Source: JAUXEH01 sp965602945 (GTDB lineage: Bacteria > Acidobacteriota > Aminicenantia > Aminicenantales > Aminicenantaceae). From it: DNA of 22,818 bases. Below the pieces are notes generated by a model that was not told the origin of the DNA, ran no database searches, and saw only the letters and a list, made by a program, of their open reading frames with translations. Positions within the stretch are counted from its first letter, which is position 1, and each line of letters begins with the position of its first letter. The translations under genes and the position numbers were made by a program. Shown here in pieces: positions 8,291 through 15,592 of the stretch. The stretch covers positions 1-22,818 of the forward strand of contig CBFDBC010000029.1 of the NCBI GenBank assembly GCA_965602945.1, written 5' to 3'.

Positions 8291-9589
8291 GTGAGTTGGG
8301 TGGATGGCTATAAAGAGAAGCTCGTCACCGCCGAAGAAGCCGTGGCAGAGATCAAAAGCCACGACCGGGTGTACGTCAGCGGGAACGCAGCCACCCCTTA
8401 TGTCCTGATGAATGCCCTGGCGGCGCGCAGGGATGAGCTCGAAGGGGTGGAGCTGGTCCACGTACTGCTGCTGGGCCGGGATCCGCTGGGCACACCCGAG
8501 ATGGAGGGCCATTTCCGGCACAATTCTTTGTTCGTCGGCCCGGCCGACCGCAAGGCCATCAACGAGGGCCGCGCGGATTATGTGCCCATCTTCCTCCACC
8601 AGATCCCCAACCTGTTCCAATCCGGCCTGATGCCCATCGACGTGGCCATGATGCACCTTTCCCCGCCCGATGAACACGGATTCATGAGCTATGGGGCCGA
8701 GGTCCTGTCGTCCAAGGCCGCCGCCGAGAACGCCAGGATCGTGATCGCCCAGGTCAACGAGAAGATGCCCCGCATCCTGGGGGATTCGTTCATCCATGTT
8801 TCACGGGTGCACAAGATCGTGGAGATGTCGGCCGATCTGCCCGAGCTGCACAAGAAACCCTTCAGTGATGTGGAGCAGAAGATCGGGGGCTACATCGCCG
8901 ACCTGATCGAGGACGGGGCGACTCTTCAACTGGGCATCGGAGGCATCCCGGACGCGGTGCTGGCGGCATTGAAAGACAGGCGGGATCTCGGGGTGCATAC
9001 CGAGATGGTCTCCGACGGTGTGATCGAGGCCATCGAGGCAGGGGTCATCACCGGGACCAGAAAAAACTTTCACCCCGGCAAGATCATCCTGACCTTCATG
9101 CTGGGATCCAAGAAGGTCTACGAGTTTGCGCACAACAATCCCATCTTCGAGGCGCATCCCACTGATTACACCAACCACCCCTTCAAGGTGGCCCAGAACG
9201 ACAACATGGTCGCCGTCAACTCCGCCATCGAGGTGGACATTACAGGGCAGGTATGCTCGGATTCCATCGGGACCTACATCTACTCCGGTTTCGGGGGGCA
9301 GGTGGATTTTATTCGGGGAGCGGCCCATTCAAAGGGCGGCAAGCCGATCATCGCCCTGCCTTCAAACGCCAAGAATGGGGAGATGTCCCGGATCGTGCCG
9401 TTCCTCAAGAAGGGCGCCGGTGTCGTCACCACCCGGGCCGATGTGATGTATGTGGTCACCGAATATGGTGTCGCCTACCTGCACGGCAAGAACCTCAAGG
9501 AGAGGACCGAGATCCTGATCAACATCGCCCACCCGGCTTTCCGGGATGAGCTTCTCAGAGAAGCCAAGGAACGGAACCTCATACAATGA
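8291..9589 (+). CDS. Acetyl-CoA hydrolase/CoA-transferase family (4-hydroxybutyrate CoA-transferase-like)
   Basis: This 432-residue protein is a family I CoA-transferase of the Cat1/Cat2/AbfT group, which moves CoA between acetyl-CoA or another acyl-CoA and a carboxylate such as 4-hydroxybutyrate, butyrate or propionate. The likely catalytic glutamate is E238 in VHTEMVSDG. The Gly-rich GIGGIPDAVL (215-224) and the C-terminal SGFGGQVDFIRGAA block (CoA site) are both present, as is HLSPPDEHGF in the N-terminal domain. Length matches the family (about 430). The GTG start follows a clear GAGGGAGG ribosome binding site, and the gene has its own predicted promoter. Its stop overlaps the start of rnhC (ATGA). 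The physiological acyl substrate cannot be read from sequence; a role in carboxylate fermentation is inferred from the redox genes upstream. Confidence 0.85.
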   Translation: MSWVDGYKEKLVTAEEAVAEIKSHDRVYVSGNAATPYVLMNALAARRDELEGVELVHVLLLGRDPLGTPEMEGHFRHNSLFVGPADRKAINEGRADYVPIFLHQIPNLFQSGLMPIDVAMMHLSPPDEHGFMSYGAEVLSSKAAAENARIVIAQVNEKMPRILGDSFIHVSRVHKIVEMSADLPELHKKPFSDVEQKIGGYIADLIEDGATLQLGIGGIPDAVLAALKDRRDLGVHTEMVSDGVIEAIEAGVITGTRKNFHPGKIILTFMLGSKKVYEFAHNNPIFEAHPTDYTNHPFKVAQNDNMVAVNSAIEVDITGQVCSDSIGTYIYSGFGGQVDFIRGAAHSKGGKPIIALPSNAKNGEMSRIVPFLKKGAGVVTTRADVMYVVTEYGVAYLHGKNLKERTEILINIAHPAFRDELLREAKERNLIQ

Positions 9590-10260
9590 GACAACCCAAC
9601 CTGTTCGGGGATGCCAGGGGACACATGGGGACCGACGAGTCCGGTAAGGGGGACTATTTCGGCCCCCTGGTAGCCGCCGGGGTGTACGTCCCGGCCGGGC
9701 AGGAGGATGTGCTGCGGGAATACGGGATTCGGGATAGCAAGCGGGTCTCCGACAACCGTGTGCGGGAGCTGGCGGAAGTCATTATGCAGGGCTACCCCCA
9801 TTCCATCGTGGCGGTCGGGCCGGAGAAGTACAATGAGCTGTACGCCAAGTTCCGCAACCTGAACCGTCTGCTTGCCTGGGCCCACTCCCGAGTGATCGAA
9901 AACATCCTGCAGGACGTCCCCTGCACCCTGGCCATAACGGACCAGTTCGGGGACAAGTCGTTCGTCCAGAACGCGCTCATGAAGAGGGGACGCAGCATCG
10001 AGCTGGTCCAGAAACCCAAGGCGGAAGAGGACGTCGCGGTGGCCGCCGCCTCCATACTCGCCCGCAGTGAGTTCCTGCGGCGGCTTCATTTACTCTCCGA
10101 GGATGCGGGCATGAAGCTCCCCAAAGGAGCCGCGCCCATGGTCGAGGAGGCTGGTGTGGCCCTGGTCAAGCGGTATGGTGCTCAGGTCTTGGCCAAATTC
10201 GCCAAGACGCATTTTAAGACCACGGGGCGCATTCTCGCGGTCACACAGGACCCAGGGTAG
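9586..10260 (+). CDS. rnhC: Ribonuclease HIII, short form lacking the N-terminal domain
   Basis: This 224-residue protein is a type 2 RNase H that cuts the RNA strand of RNA-DNA hybrids. The motif GTDESGKGDYFGPLV is diagnostic of RNase HIII (RNase HII has a different loop) and supplies D17 and E18. D119 in LAITDQFG and acidic residues at 147-149 in KAEEDVAVAAAS are the other expected active-site positions. Typical RNase HIII proteins are about 300 residues because a TBP-like substrate-binding domain precedes the catalytic domain. Here only about 14 residues (including NLFG) come before the catalytic motif. The upstream CoA-transferase reads right up to the ATG at 9586 with a 4-nt overlap, so there is no room for a hidden 5' extension in this frame without massive overlap. 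Function as a nuclease is likely; its substrate binding may differ. Confidence 0.85.
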   Translation: MRQPNLFGDARGHMGTDESGKGDYFGPLVAAGVYVPAGQEDVLREYGIRDSKRVSDNRVRELAEVIMQGYPHSIVAVGPEKYNELYAKFRNLNRLLAWAHSRVIENILQDVPCTLAITDQFGDKSFVQNALMKRGRSIELVQKPKAEEDVAVAAASILARSEFLRRLHLLSEDAGMKLPKGAAPMVEEAGVALVKRYGAQVLAKFAKTHFKTTGRILAVTQDPG

Positions 10261-10284
10261 TACTGCATAGAGTGGGAGGGCGGC

Positions 10285-11472
10285 ATGGCCGAAAAAACCA
10301 GGCGGTTGTATTTCGACGATCCCTATCAGAGAGATTTCGAAGCCACGGTGCTGGCCTTTCGCCGGCATCAGGGGAAGCCGGCCCTGGTCCTGGACCAGAC
10401 TTGCTTCTACCCGGAAGGGGGAGGTCAGCCCGCGGACAGGGGGACCATTGCCGGGGAAACCGTGCTCCATGTGATCGAGCAGGAGGGTGAGATCCTCCAC
10501 ATCCTGGAAAATGAAGTGTCGGAGAAAACAATCAAGGGAACGATCGACTGGGATACGCGGTTCGATCACATGCAGCAGCATGCCGGGCAGCATGTGCTGT
10601 CCCAGTGTTTCCATGAGCTCCTTTCGGGGAAGACCATGTCCTTCCATCTGGGCGAGAAGCTGTCCACCCTGGAGATCGCCATGAGCTCCATCACAGATCC
10701 GGATCAGGACAGGGTCGAAGCCTGCGCCAACCGTGCCGTGTTCAAGGACATGGAGATCCGGCCCTATTTTGTGGAAGGGGTGGATGTTGCCGGTGTTCCC
10801 CTGCGCAGGCCGCCCAAAAAATCGGGCCGCATCCGGGTCGTGGAGGTGGACGGTTTCGATTACTCCGCCTGCGGTGGGACTCACCCCAGGCGGACGGGAG
10901 AGATCGGGCTGATCAAACTGTTGAAGCGCGAGAAGATCCGGAACAACCTGCGGTTCGAGTTTGTCTGCGGGTTCAGGGCTCTTGAGGACTACGGCATACG
11001 GAACCGTATCCTCTCGGAGGTCGCCGTCAAGTTTTCCGCGGGTGAAGAGGACCTCCCGGTTGTCGTGGACAAGCTTTTGTCCGAACAGAAAGAGAATGCC
11101 CGGTCTTTGAAGAAACTCCGGAGCAGGCTGATCCAGCAGGAGGCCCGGGACCTGGTCAGGGAGTCCCGGGATCCGGTCATCTTCGAACAGTTCCAGGAGA
11201 GGCCGGCCCAGGATCTGCGGCAGCTGGCCCTGGAGGTGATTCAGAGCCCGGGCCGCGTTGTACTCTTTGGAATGCGGGCCGGAGAGCGGGCCCATGTGGT
11301 CCTGGCACGTTCCGAAGATGTTGCCTTTGACGTGCGGGAGCTCATCCCAGTCATCGCGTCACTGCTGAATGCCAAGGGCGGGGGCCGGCCCTCCCTGGTG
11401 GAACTGGTCGGGGACAGACCGGATTCTCTGGCTGAAGCACTCGAAGCCGCCCGCCAGAATCTGAAGATTTAA
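10285..11472 (+). CDS. alaX: AlaX-type alanyl-tRNA editing protein with DHHA1 domain
   Basis: This 395-residue protein resembles the editing and C-terminal parts of alanyl-tRNA synthetase without its catalytic core (AlaX-L type). The N-terminal barrel has FYPEGGGQPADRG (41-53). The zinc and editing centre is HAGQH (H99, H103) and CGGTH (C196, H200). A coiled-coil-like region (about 265-300) leads to a C-terminal DHHA1 domain with NAKGGGRPSLVELVG near 363-377. Such proteins hydrolyse Ser-tRNA(Ala) or Gly-tRNA(Ala) in trans, protecting translation in the cytoplasm. It starts at an ATG after GGGAGGG, 24 nt from rnhC, and ends 19 nt from the convergent permease gene. No full alaS gene is in the window. 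Confidence 0.85.
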   Translation: MAEKTRRLYFDDPYQRDFEATVLAFRRHQGKPALVLDQTCFYPEGGGQPADRGTIAGETVLHVIEQEGEILHILENEVSEKTIKGTIDWDTRFDHMQQHAGQHVLSQCFHELLSGKTMSFHLGEKLSTLEIAMSSITDPDQDRVEACANRAVFKDMEIRPYFVEGVDVAGVPLRRPPKKSGRIRVVEVDGFDYSACGGTHPRRTGEIGLIKLLKREKIRNNLRFEFVCGFRALEDYGIRNRILSEVAVKFSAGEEDLPVVVDKLLSEQKENARSLKKLRSRLIQQEARDLVRESRDPVIFEQFQERPAQDLRQLALEVIQSPGRVVLFGMRAGERAHVVLARSEDVAFDVRELIPVIASLLNAKGGGRPSLVELVGDRPDSLAEALEAARQNLKI

Positions 11473-11491
11473 CTCTACCCCGAAACCTGGA

Positions 11492-12739
11492 TCATTCGTA
11501 GCGGAGACAGATGATCGGATCGGTCCTGGCCGCCTTTCGGGCCGGGAATATCCCGAAAAACAGGCCCACTGATACCGCCACGCCGACCCCCAGAAAGACG
11601 GACCAGAGAGTCACGGCGGCGGGCAGGGGAGTGGTGGCCCGGACGAGCATCGCGATCAGGAACCCTATGAGGACCCCCACGACCCCGCCGGTCCCGGTGA
11701 GGAAGACGGCCTCGATCAGGAACTGCTTGAGGATGTCGCCCGAACGGGCCCCTATCGCCTTGCGGATGCCGATCTCGCGCGTCCTCTCCTTGACCGTGAC
11801 CAGCATGATGTTCATTACCCCGATACCTCCCACCAGAAGGCCGATGGATGAGATGACAACCATGACCATGTAGGCCGCGCCCGTCAGCTGGTTATAGAGT
11901 TCGATGATCGTGTCCTGCCCGAATACCGCGAAGTCATTGGGCTCTCCGAACGCCACCTTCCGCCGCCGGCGCAGGAGGTTGATGATCTGTTCCGTCGCCT
12001 CATCGTAGAGGCTGCGCTCGACCGGGGAGGCGAGGACCTCCAGGTTCTCTAAGTCATAGGGGAAATATTTCATGAGGGTAGTGATCGGCATCCCCACGAG
12101 GTTGTCACGGCTCTGGCCGAACATGGCTCCCCGCTTCTCCAGAATTCCGACGACGGAGAATTTTTCCGCTCCGATGCGTATGTCTTTTCCAATGGCGTTC
12201 GTGTGCGGGAAGAGCGTCTCGTTGACCTCGGCTCCCAGGACACAGACCTTGGAGGTGTGTTCGACATCCGCTTCGGTGATGAAGCGCCCCCTTTGGGCAT
12301 TGTAGATGGAAATGACCTCCGGCCAGTGGGAATTCATCCCCAGGATGATGGCGTCGAGGATCTTGGTGCTCTGGTATTTGACGGTGACACTCTCGAAGAT
12401 ATCCACCACCAGGTCCACGGCCACGCCTTTGACGGCCGGGCATTCTGCCTGAATGGCCTCCACATCCTCCAGAGTCAGGTCTTTTCTCTGCCTTTCCTCC
12501 TCCGTGAGGTTCCCGGTCTGTATCCCGGGTTCGAGCTTGCTGATGATGATGAGGTCTGAACCCGCGGACTCCAGCTCTCCGAGGAATGTCTCGTTCAGCC
12601 CCTGTATGACCGAGACCATGGCGATGACGGTCATGACCCCGATCGTGATCCCCAGGAGGGTGAGGATCGAGCGCAGCTTGTGGGAGCGTATGGAATCCAC
12701 GGCCATGCGGATGATCTCCTGCGCGATTCCCACCCTCAT
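11492..12739 (-). CDS. MacB/FtsX-type ABC transporter permease (second of pair)
   Basis: This 415-residue membrane protein has MacB-type permease architecture. Transmembrane helix 1 is at about 24-48 after the cytoplasmic HKLRSILTLLG motif, a periplasmic MacB_PCD-like domain fills about 50-285, and three C-terminal helices follow (about 288-315, 340-365, 378-400). The cytoplasmic ERTREIGIRKAIGA coupling segment that contacts the ATPase is intact, and the end is PARKAARTDPI. Family members use ATP in the cytoplasm to drive periplasmic or export work (macrolide or peptide efflux, lipoprotein release). The start overlaps the upstream permease stop by 4 nt, so the two are translated together and may form a heterodimer. 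No ATPase or membrane-fusion gene is adjacent. Substrate unknown. Confidence 0.88.
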   Translation of the reverse strand: MRVGIAQEIIRMAVDSIRSHKLRSILTLLGITIGVMTVIAMVSVIQGLNETFLGELESAGSDLIIISKLEPGIQTGNLTEEERQRKDLTLEDVEAIQAECPAVKGVAVDLVVDIFESVTVKYQSTKILDAIILGMNSHWPEVISIYNAQRGRFITEADVEHTSKVCVLGAEVNETLFPHTNAIGKDIRIGAEKFSVVGILEKRGAMFGQSRDNLVGMPITTLMKYFPYDLENLEVLASPVERSLYDEATEQIINLLRRRRKVAFGEPNDFAVFGQDTIIELYNQLTGAAYMVMVVISSIGLLVGGIGVMNIMLVTVKERTREIGIRKAIGARSGDILKQFLIEAVFLTGTGGVVGVLIGFLIAMLVRATTPLPAAVTLWSVFLGVGVAVSVGLFFGIFPARKAARTDPIICLRYE

Positions 12740-13971
12740 CGTTCCGTCCTCAGTGCCTCGATGGGATCGAGCTTGGCCGCTTTATTGGCGGGATATATGC
12801 CGAAAAAAAGGCCGATCGAAGCGGACACGCAGATGGCCACGATGATGGAGGCCGGATCGATGGTGGAGGGCAGGGAGGTGGCGGCCGACACGGCCTGAGC
12901 CAGTGCGAAGCCCAGGACGATACCGATGGCCCCGCCCACGGTCGACAGTGTGGCCGACTCGACCAGGAACTGGAACAGGATGTCGTTGCGTCTCGCGCCG
13001 ATGGCCATGCGGATGCCGATCTCGCTGGTCCTTTCCGTGACCGCCACCAGCATGATGTTCATGACCACGATGCCGCCCACCACCAGGGCCAGGGAGGCGA
13101 TGGCGATCATGGCGAAGTAGATCCCGGTAGTGGCGGATTTGTAGATCTCGATGAACTGGTCCGATGTCCGGAATGAAAAATCATCCGGCTCGCCGAAGGG
13201 GACGTGCCGCTTGGAACGCAGCAGCGTGCGGACCTCATTCTGCGCCAGCACCATCTGCTCCTGCGATGCCGTATGGATATTGATGTTGATGCTCTGCCGT
13301 GAGCCGTATAATTTCTGAAAGGTGGAGATGGGGATCCGCACGAAATTGTCCTGGCTGAAACCCAGGAGCTTGCCTTTGGCCTCGGCCACACCGATGATCT
13401 GGAAGTTGTGGCTGCCCACCTTGAGCCGCTTGCTCAGCGGGTCCAGATAGGGGAAGAGGTTGTCCCGCACATCGGCGCCGATGATGCAGACCAGCCGGGA
13501 GCTATCTTCGTCCTCCTTCCGGATGTGGTGGCCGCGTTCCATCTCCATGACGCTCCCGATCAGGTGGTCCTGGTGGGTTACCCCGCTGATCTCGACGTTT
13601 TTGAGATACTGATTCCTGTATTTCACGGAACGGACCGTGGACGCCTTTGCTCCGATCAGCTCGTAGTGCTGGCAGCGCCGCTGGATCAGCCGCATGTCTT
13701 CGAGGGTCAGGTTCTTGCGCTTCTGCTGCTTCCTCAACTCTTCGATGGAAAAGCTCCCGAACGAGATCCTGGTAACGGAGAAATCATTGGCACCGTAAAA
13801 GGAGAATTTTGTGTATACGTAGTCGTTGAGCCCCTGGATGATGGAGACCACCGCTATGATGGTCAGAACCCCGATTATGATCCCCAGCAGGGTGAGAAAC
13901 GACCTCAGTTTGTGGCCCCACAGAGAGTCCATGGCCATGGAGATCGATTCGCCGACATGCACTCGCGCCAT
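12736..13971 (-). CDS. MacB/FtsX-type ABC transporter permease (first of pair)
   Basis: This 411-residue protein is a homologue of the permease that follows it, with the same layout: HKLRSFLTLLG before helix 1 (about 24-48), an extracytoplasmic domain (about 50-280), helices at about 283-310, 338-362 and 374-394, the coupling segment ERTSEIGIRMAIGA at 313-326, and a canonical C-terminus PANKAAKLDPIEALR. Conserved positions match along the whole length, so the pair probably arose by tandem duplication. The ATG at 13971 has only a weak ribosome binding site (GGGTAAG). A TAGAAT -10-like hexamer lies on the same strand at 13996-14001, but I found no convincing -35. Upstream is a divergent gene, so an ATPase cannot be part of this operon within the window. 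Confidence 0.88.
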   Translation of the reverse strand: MARVHVGESISMAMDSLWGHKLRSFLTLLGIIIGVLTIIAVVSIIQGLNDYVYTKFSFYGANDFSVTRISFGSFSIEELRKQQKRKNLTLEDMRLIQRRCQHYELIGAKASTVRSVKYRNQYLKNVEISGVTHQDHLIGSVMEMERGHHIRKEDEDSSRLVCIIGADVRDNLFPYLDPLSKRLKVGSHNFQIIGVAEAKGKLLGFSQDNFVRIPISTFQKLYGSRQSININIHTASQEQMVLAQNEVRTLLRSKRHVPFGEPDDFSFRTSDQFIEIYKSATTGIYFAMIAIASLALVVGGIVVMNIMLVAVTERTSEIGIRMAIGARRNDILFQFLVESATLSTVGGAIGIVLGFALAQAVSAATSLPSTIDPASIIVAICVSASIGLFFGIYPANKAAKLDPIEALRTER

Positions 13972-14040
13972 TTCTTACCCTAATACTCGTTTCTCATTCT
14001 ACACTAACAGGTACGGGAGAGGAATCAAAAGGTTATGGGG

Positions 14041-14111
14041 GGCTGGCCTCATTCAGTCCGAGCGGAAGACCCGCCCACCACCCCATGCGCTCGGACTGAA
14101 TACGGCCGGCT
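14041..14111. repeat. Perfect 14-bp inverted repeat within a longer imperfect hairpin
   Basis: ATTCAGTCCGAGCG (14051-14064) is exactly reverse-complementary to CGCTCGGACTGAAT (14088-14101), with a 23-nt C-rich loop. The stem can extend past a 2-nt internal mismatch through GGCC/GGCC and three more pairs (one G-U) to about 14042-14110. Neither strand has a following T-run, so it is not a standard Rho-independent terminator. It lies between divergent genes. A structured leader, a REP/MITE-like element or a large operator are all possible. Confidence 0.75.
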
Positions 14112-14258
14112 ACCCTGAGGACACCGGATGGAAAAGTGTTGGTATGGGATAGATGAAGTGGCCGTTATTGCAGCCGGTTCAGGGAGTCCACAGGCGTAAT
14201 AAAATCTGGGGCTTTTATGAAACTCGGAAATTCACTAGAATATTGAGAGGAGGTGGAG

Positions 14259-14861
14259 ATGAGTGAAGGAAACGAAGCAGCCCGAGATGAGATCGCCGTT
14301 CCCTGCGTCTACTTCAAGGAGAGCGGGAAGGCCAACACCCGCCGTACCCTGGAGGTTGCCGCTCAGCGGGCCCGGGAACTGAATGTGGACCAGATCGTGG
14401 TGGCCACAACGGCCGGGGAGACCGGAGTACAGGCGCTGGATTATTTCCCTGGGGAAAACCTGGTGATCGTCACGCACTCCACGGGATTCGTCCGGCCCGA
14501 CTTCCAGCAGCTGCCGCCGGATGTACGAAAGAAACTGGAAGACTCAGGGGCGCAGGTGCTGACATGCCAGCATGCCCTGGGAGGAGTGAACCGGGCGGTC
14601 CGGAAAAAGCTGAATACCTACGAGTTAGACGAGATCGTCGCCTTCACCCTGCGCCTGTTCGGTCAGGGCACCAAGGTGGCCGTGGAGATCGCCCTGATGT
14701 CAGCCGATGCCGGCAGGATCACTACCGAGCGCCCCTGCATCGCCATCGGGGGGACCAACCAGGGCGCCGACACCGCGCTGCTCCTGAAGGCGGCGCACGC
14801 ACAGGATTTTTTCGATCTTCGAATCCTGGAGTTTCTGGCCAAGCCGCATCACCCCGCCTGA
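14259..14861 (+). CDS. Stand-alone pyruvate kinase alpha/beta (C-terminal) domain protein
   Basis: This 200-residue protein consists of a domain that looks like the C-terminal alpha/beta domain of pyruvate kinase (PK_C type), with no catalytic TIM barrel. Visible family-like features are RARELNVDQIVVATTAGETG (about 37-56), ENLVIVTHSTGF (about 66-77), and a C-terminal CIAIGGTNQGADTALLLKAA stretch. In pyruvate kinase this domain carries the allosteric site. Free-standing versions occur in several bacteria and their function is unestablished to my knowledge; a nucleotide or phosphometabolite sensor is conceivable. I chose the ATG at 14259, 6 nt after a strong GAGGAGG ribosome binding site; a GTG at 14253 lies inside that site. 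It is followed 8 nt later by rluB. TAGAAT at 14236-14241 could be a -10 element but lacks a good -35. Confidence 0.75.
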   Translation: MSEGNEAARDEIAVPCVYFKESGKANTRRTLEVAAQRARELNVDQIVVATTAGETGVQALDYFPGENLVIVTHSTGFVRPDFQQLPPDVRKKLEDSGAQVLTCQHALGGVNRAVRKKLNTYELDEIVAFTLRLFGQGTKVAVEIALMSADAGRITTERPCIAIGGTNQGADTALLLKAAHAQDFFDLRILEFLAKPHHPA

Positions 14862-14869
14862 GCTTTCCC

Positions 14870-15592
14870 ATGCAGGTCCGCCTCAACAAATACATCGCCC
14901 AATCCGGCCTGGCCTCCCGGCGCGCAGCCGATCGCCTCATCACCGAGGGGAAGATCAAGGTCAACGGCAGCGTCGTCAGTGTTCTAGGACACAAGATCGA
15001 TCCCGTCCGGGACCGGGTTGAGGTAGACGGCCGGACGATTCATCCCTCTGAGGACAGGATCTATCTGATGCTTCACAAACCGCCCGGCTGTCTTGTGACC
15101 CGGAAAGATCCGTTCCAACGTCCCACGGTGATGGATCTTCTGCCCCCTCATGCCTCCGGCGCGTTTCCGGTCGGAAGGCTCGACCTGGAGAGCGAGGGGC
15201 TGCTCCTCCTGACCAATGACGGTGAGCTGGCCCACCGCCTGATGCACCCCAGATATGAAGTCAAGAAGCTGTACAGGATCAAGGTGAAGGGCCGGCCCGC
15301 AGATGCGAACCTGGAGGCGCTGAGGCAGGGCATTCACCTCTATGGAAAAAAGACGGCTCCCGCCCGGATCAAGGCGGTTTCTTTGGGGAGCAGAAACAGC
15401 TGGTTTGAGGTCGAGATCCACGAAGGCCGCAAGCGGGAGATCCGCCGCATGTTCGAATCCCAGGGACACATCGTCCTGGTTTTGAAACGTCTGCGTTTTG
15501 CGGGCCTTTCGCTTGGGAAGCTGGGCTCCGGGTGCTGGCGGGACCTGACCGGGCCTGAGATCCGGGCCCTCAAGAAGCTGGCCGGGCTCTAG
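14870..15592 (+). CDS. rluB: Pseudouridine synthase, RluB/RsuA family
   Basis: This 240-residue protein has an N-terminal S4 RNA-binding domain (about 3-50, RLNKYIAQSGLASRRAAD) followed by the RsuA-type pseudouridine synthase domain. The catalytic aspartate is D105 in VGRLDLESEGLLLLTND; other family blocks are YLMLHKPPG (65-73) and the later EIHEGRKREIRRMF. It should isomerise a uridine in rRNA, most probably in 23S rRNA as RluB does, although RluE/RluF/RsuA specificity cannot be excluded. The ATG at 14870 fits the family N-terminus but has no clear ribosome binding site; its closeness to the upstream stop suggests coupling. The stop codon overlaps that of the convergent lonB-like gene. Confidence 0.9.
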   Translation: MQVRLNKYIAQSGLASRRAADRLITEGKIKVNGSVVSVLGHKIDPVRDRVEVDGRTIHPSEDRIYLMLHKPPGCLVTRKDPFQRPTVMDLLPPHASGAFPVGRLDLESEGLLLLTNDGELAHRLMHPRYEVKKLYRIKVKGRPADANLEALRQGIHLYGKKTAPARIKAVSLGSRNSWFEVEIHEGRKREIRRMFESQGHIVLVLKRLRFAGLSLGKLGSGCWRDLTGPEIRALKKLAGL

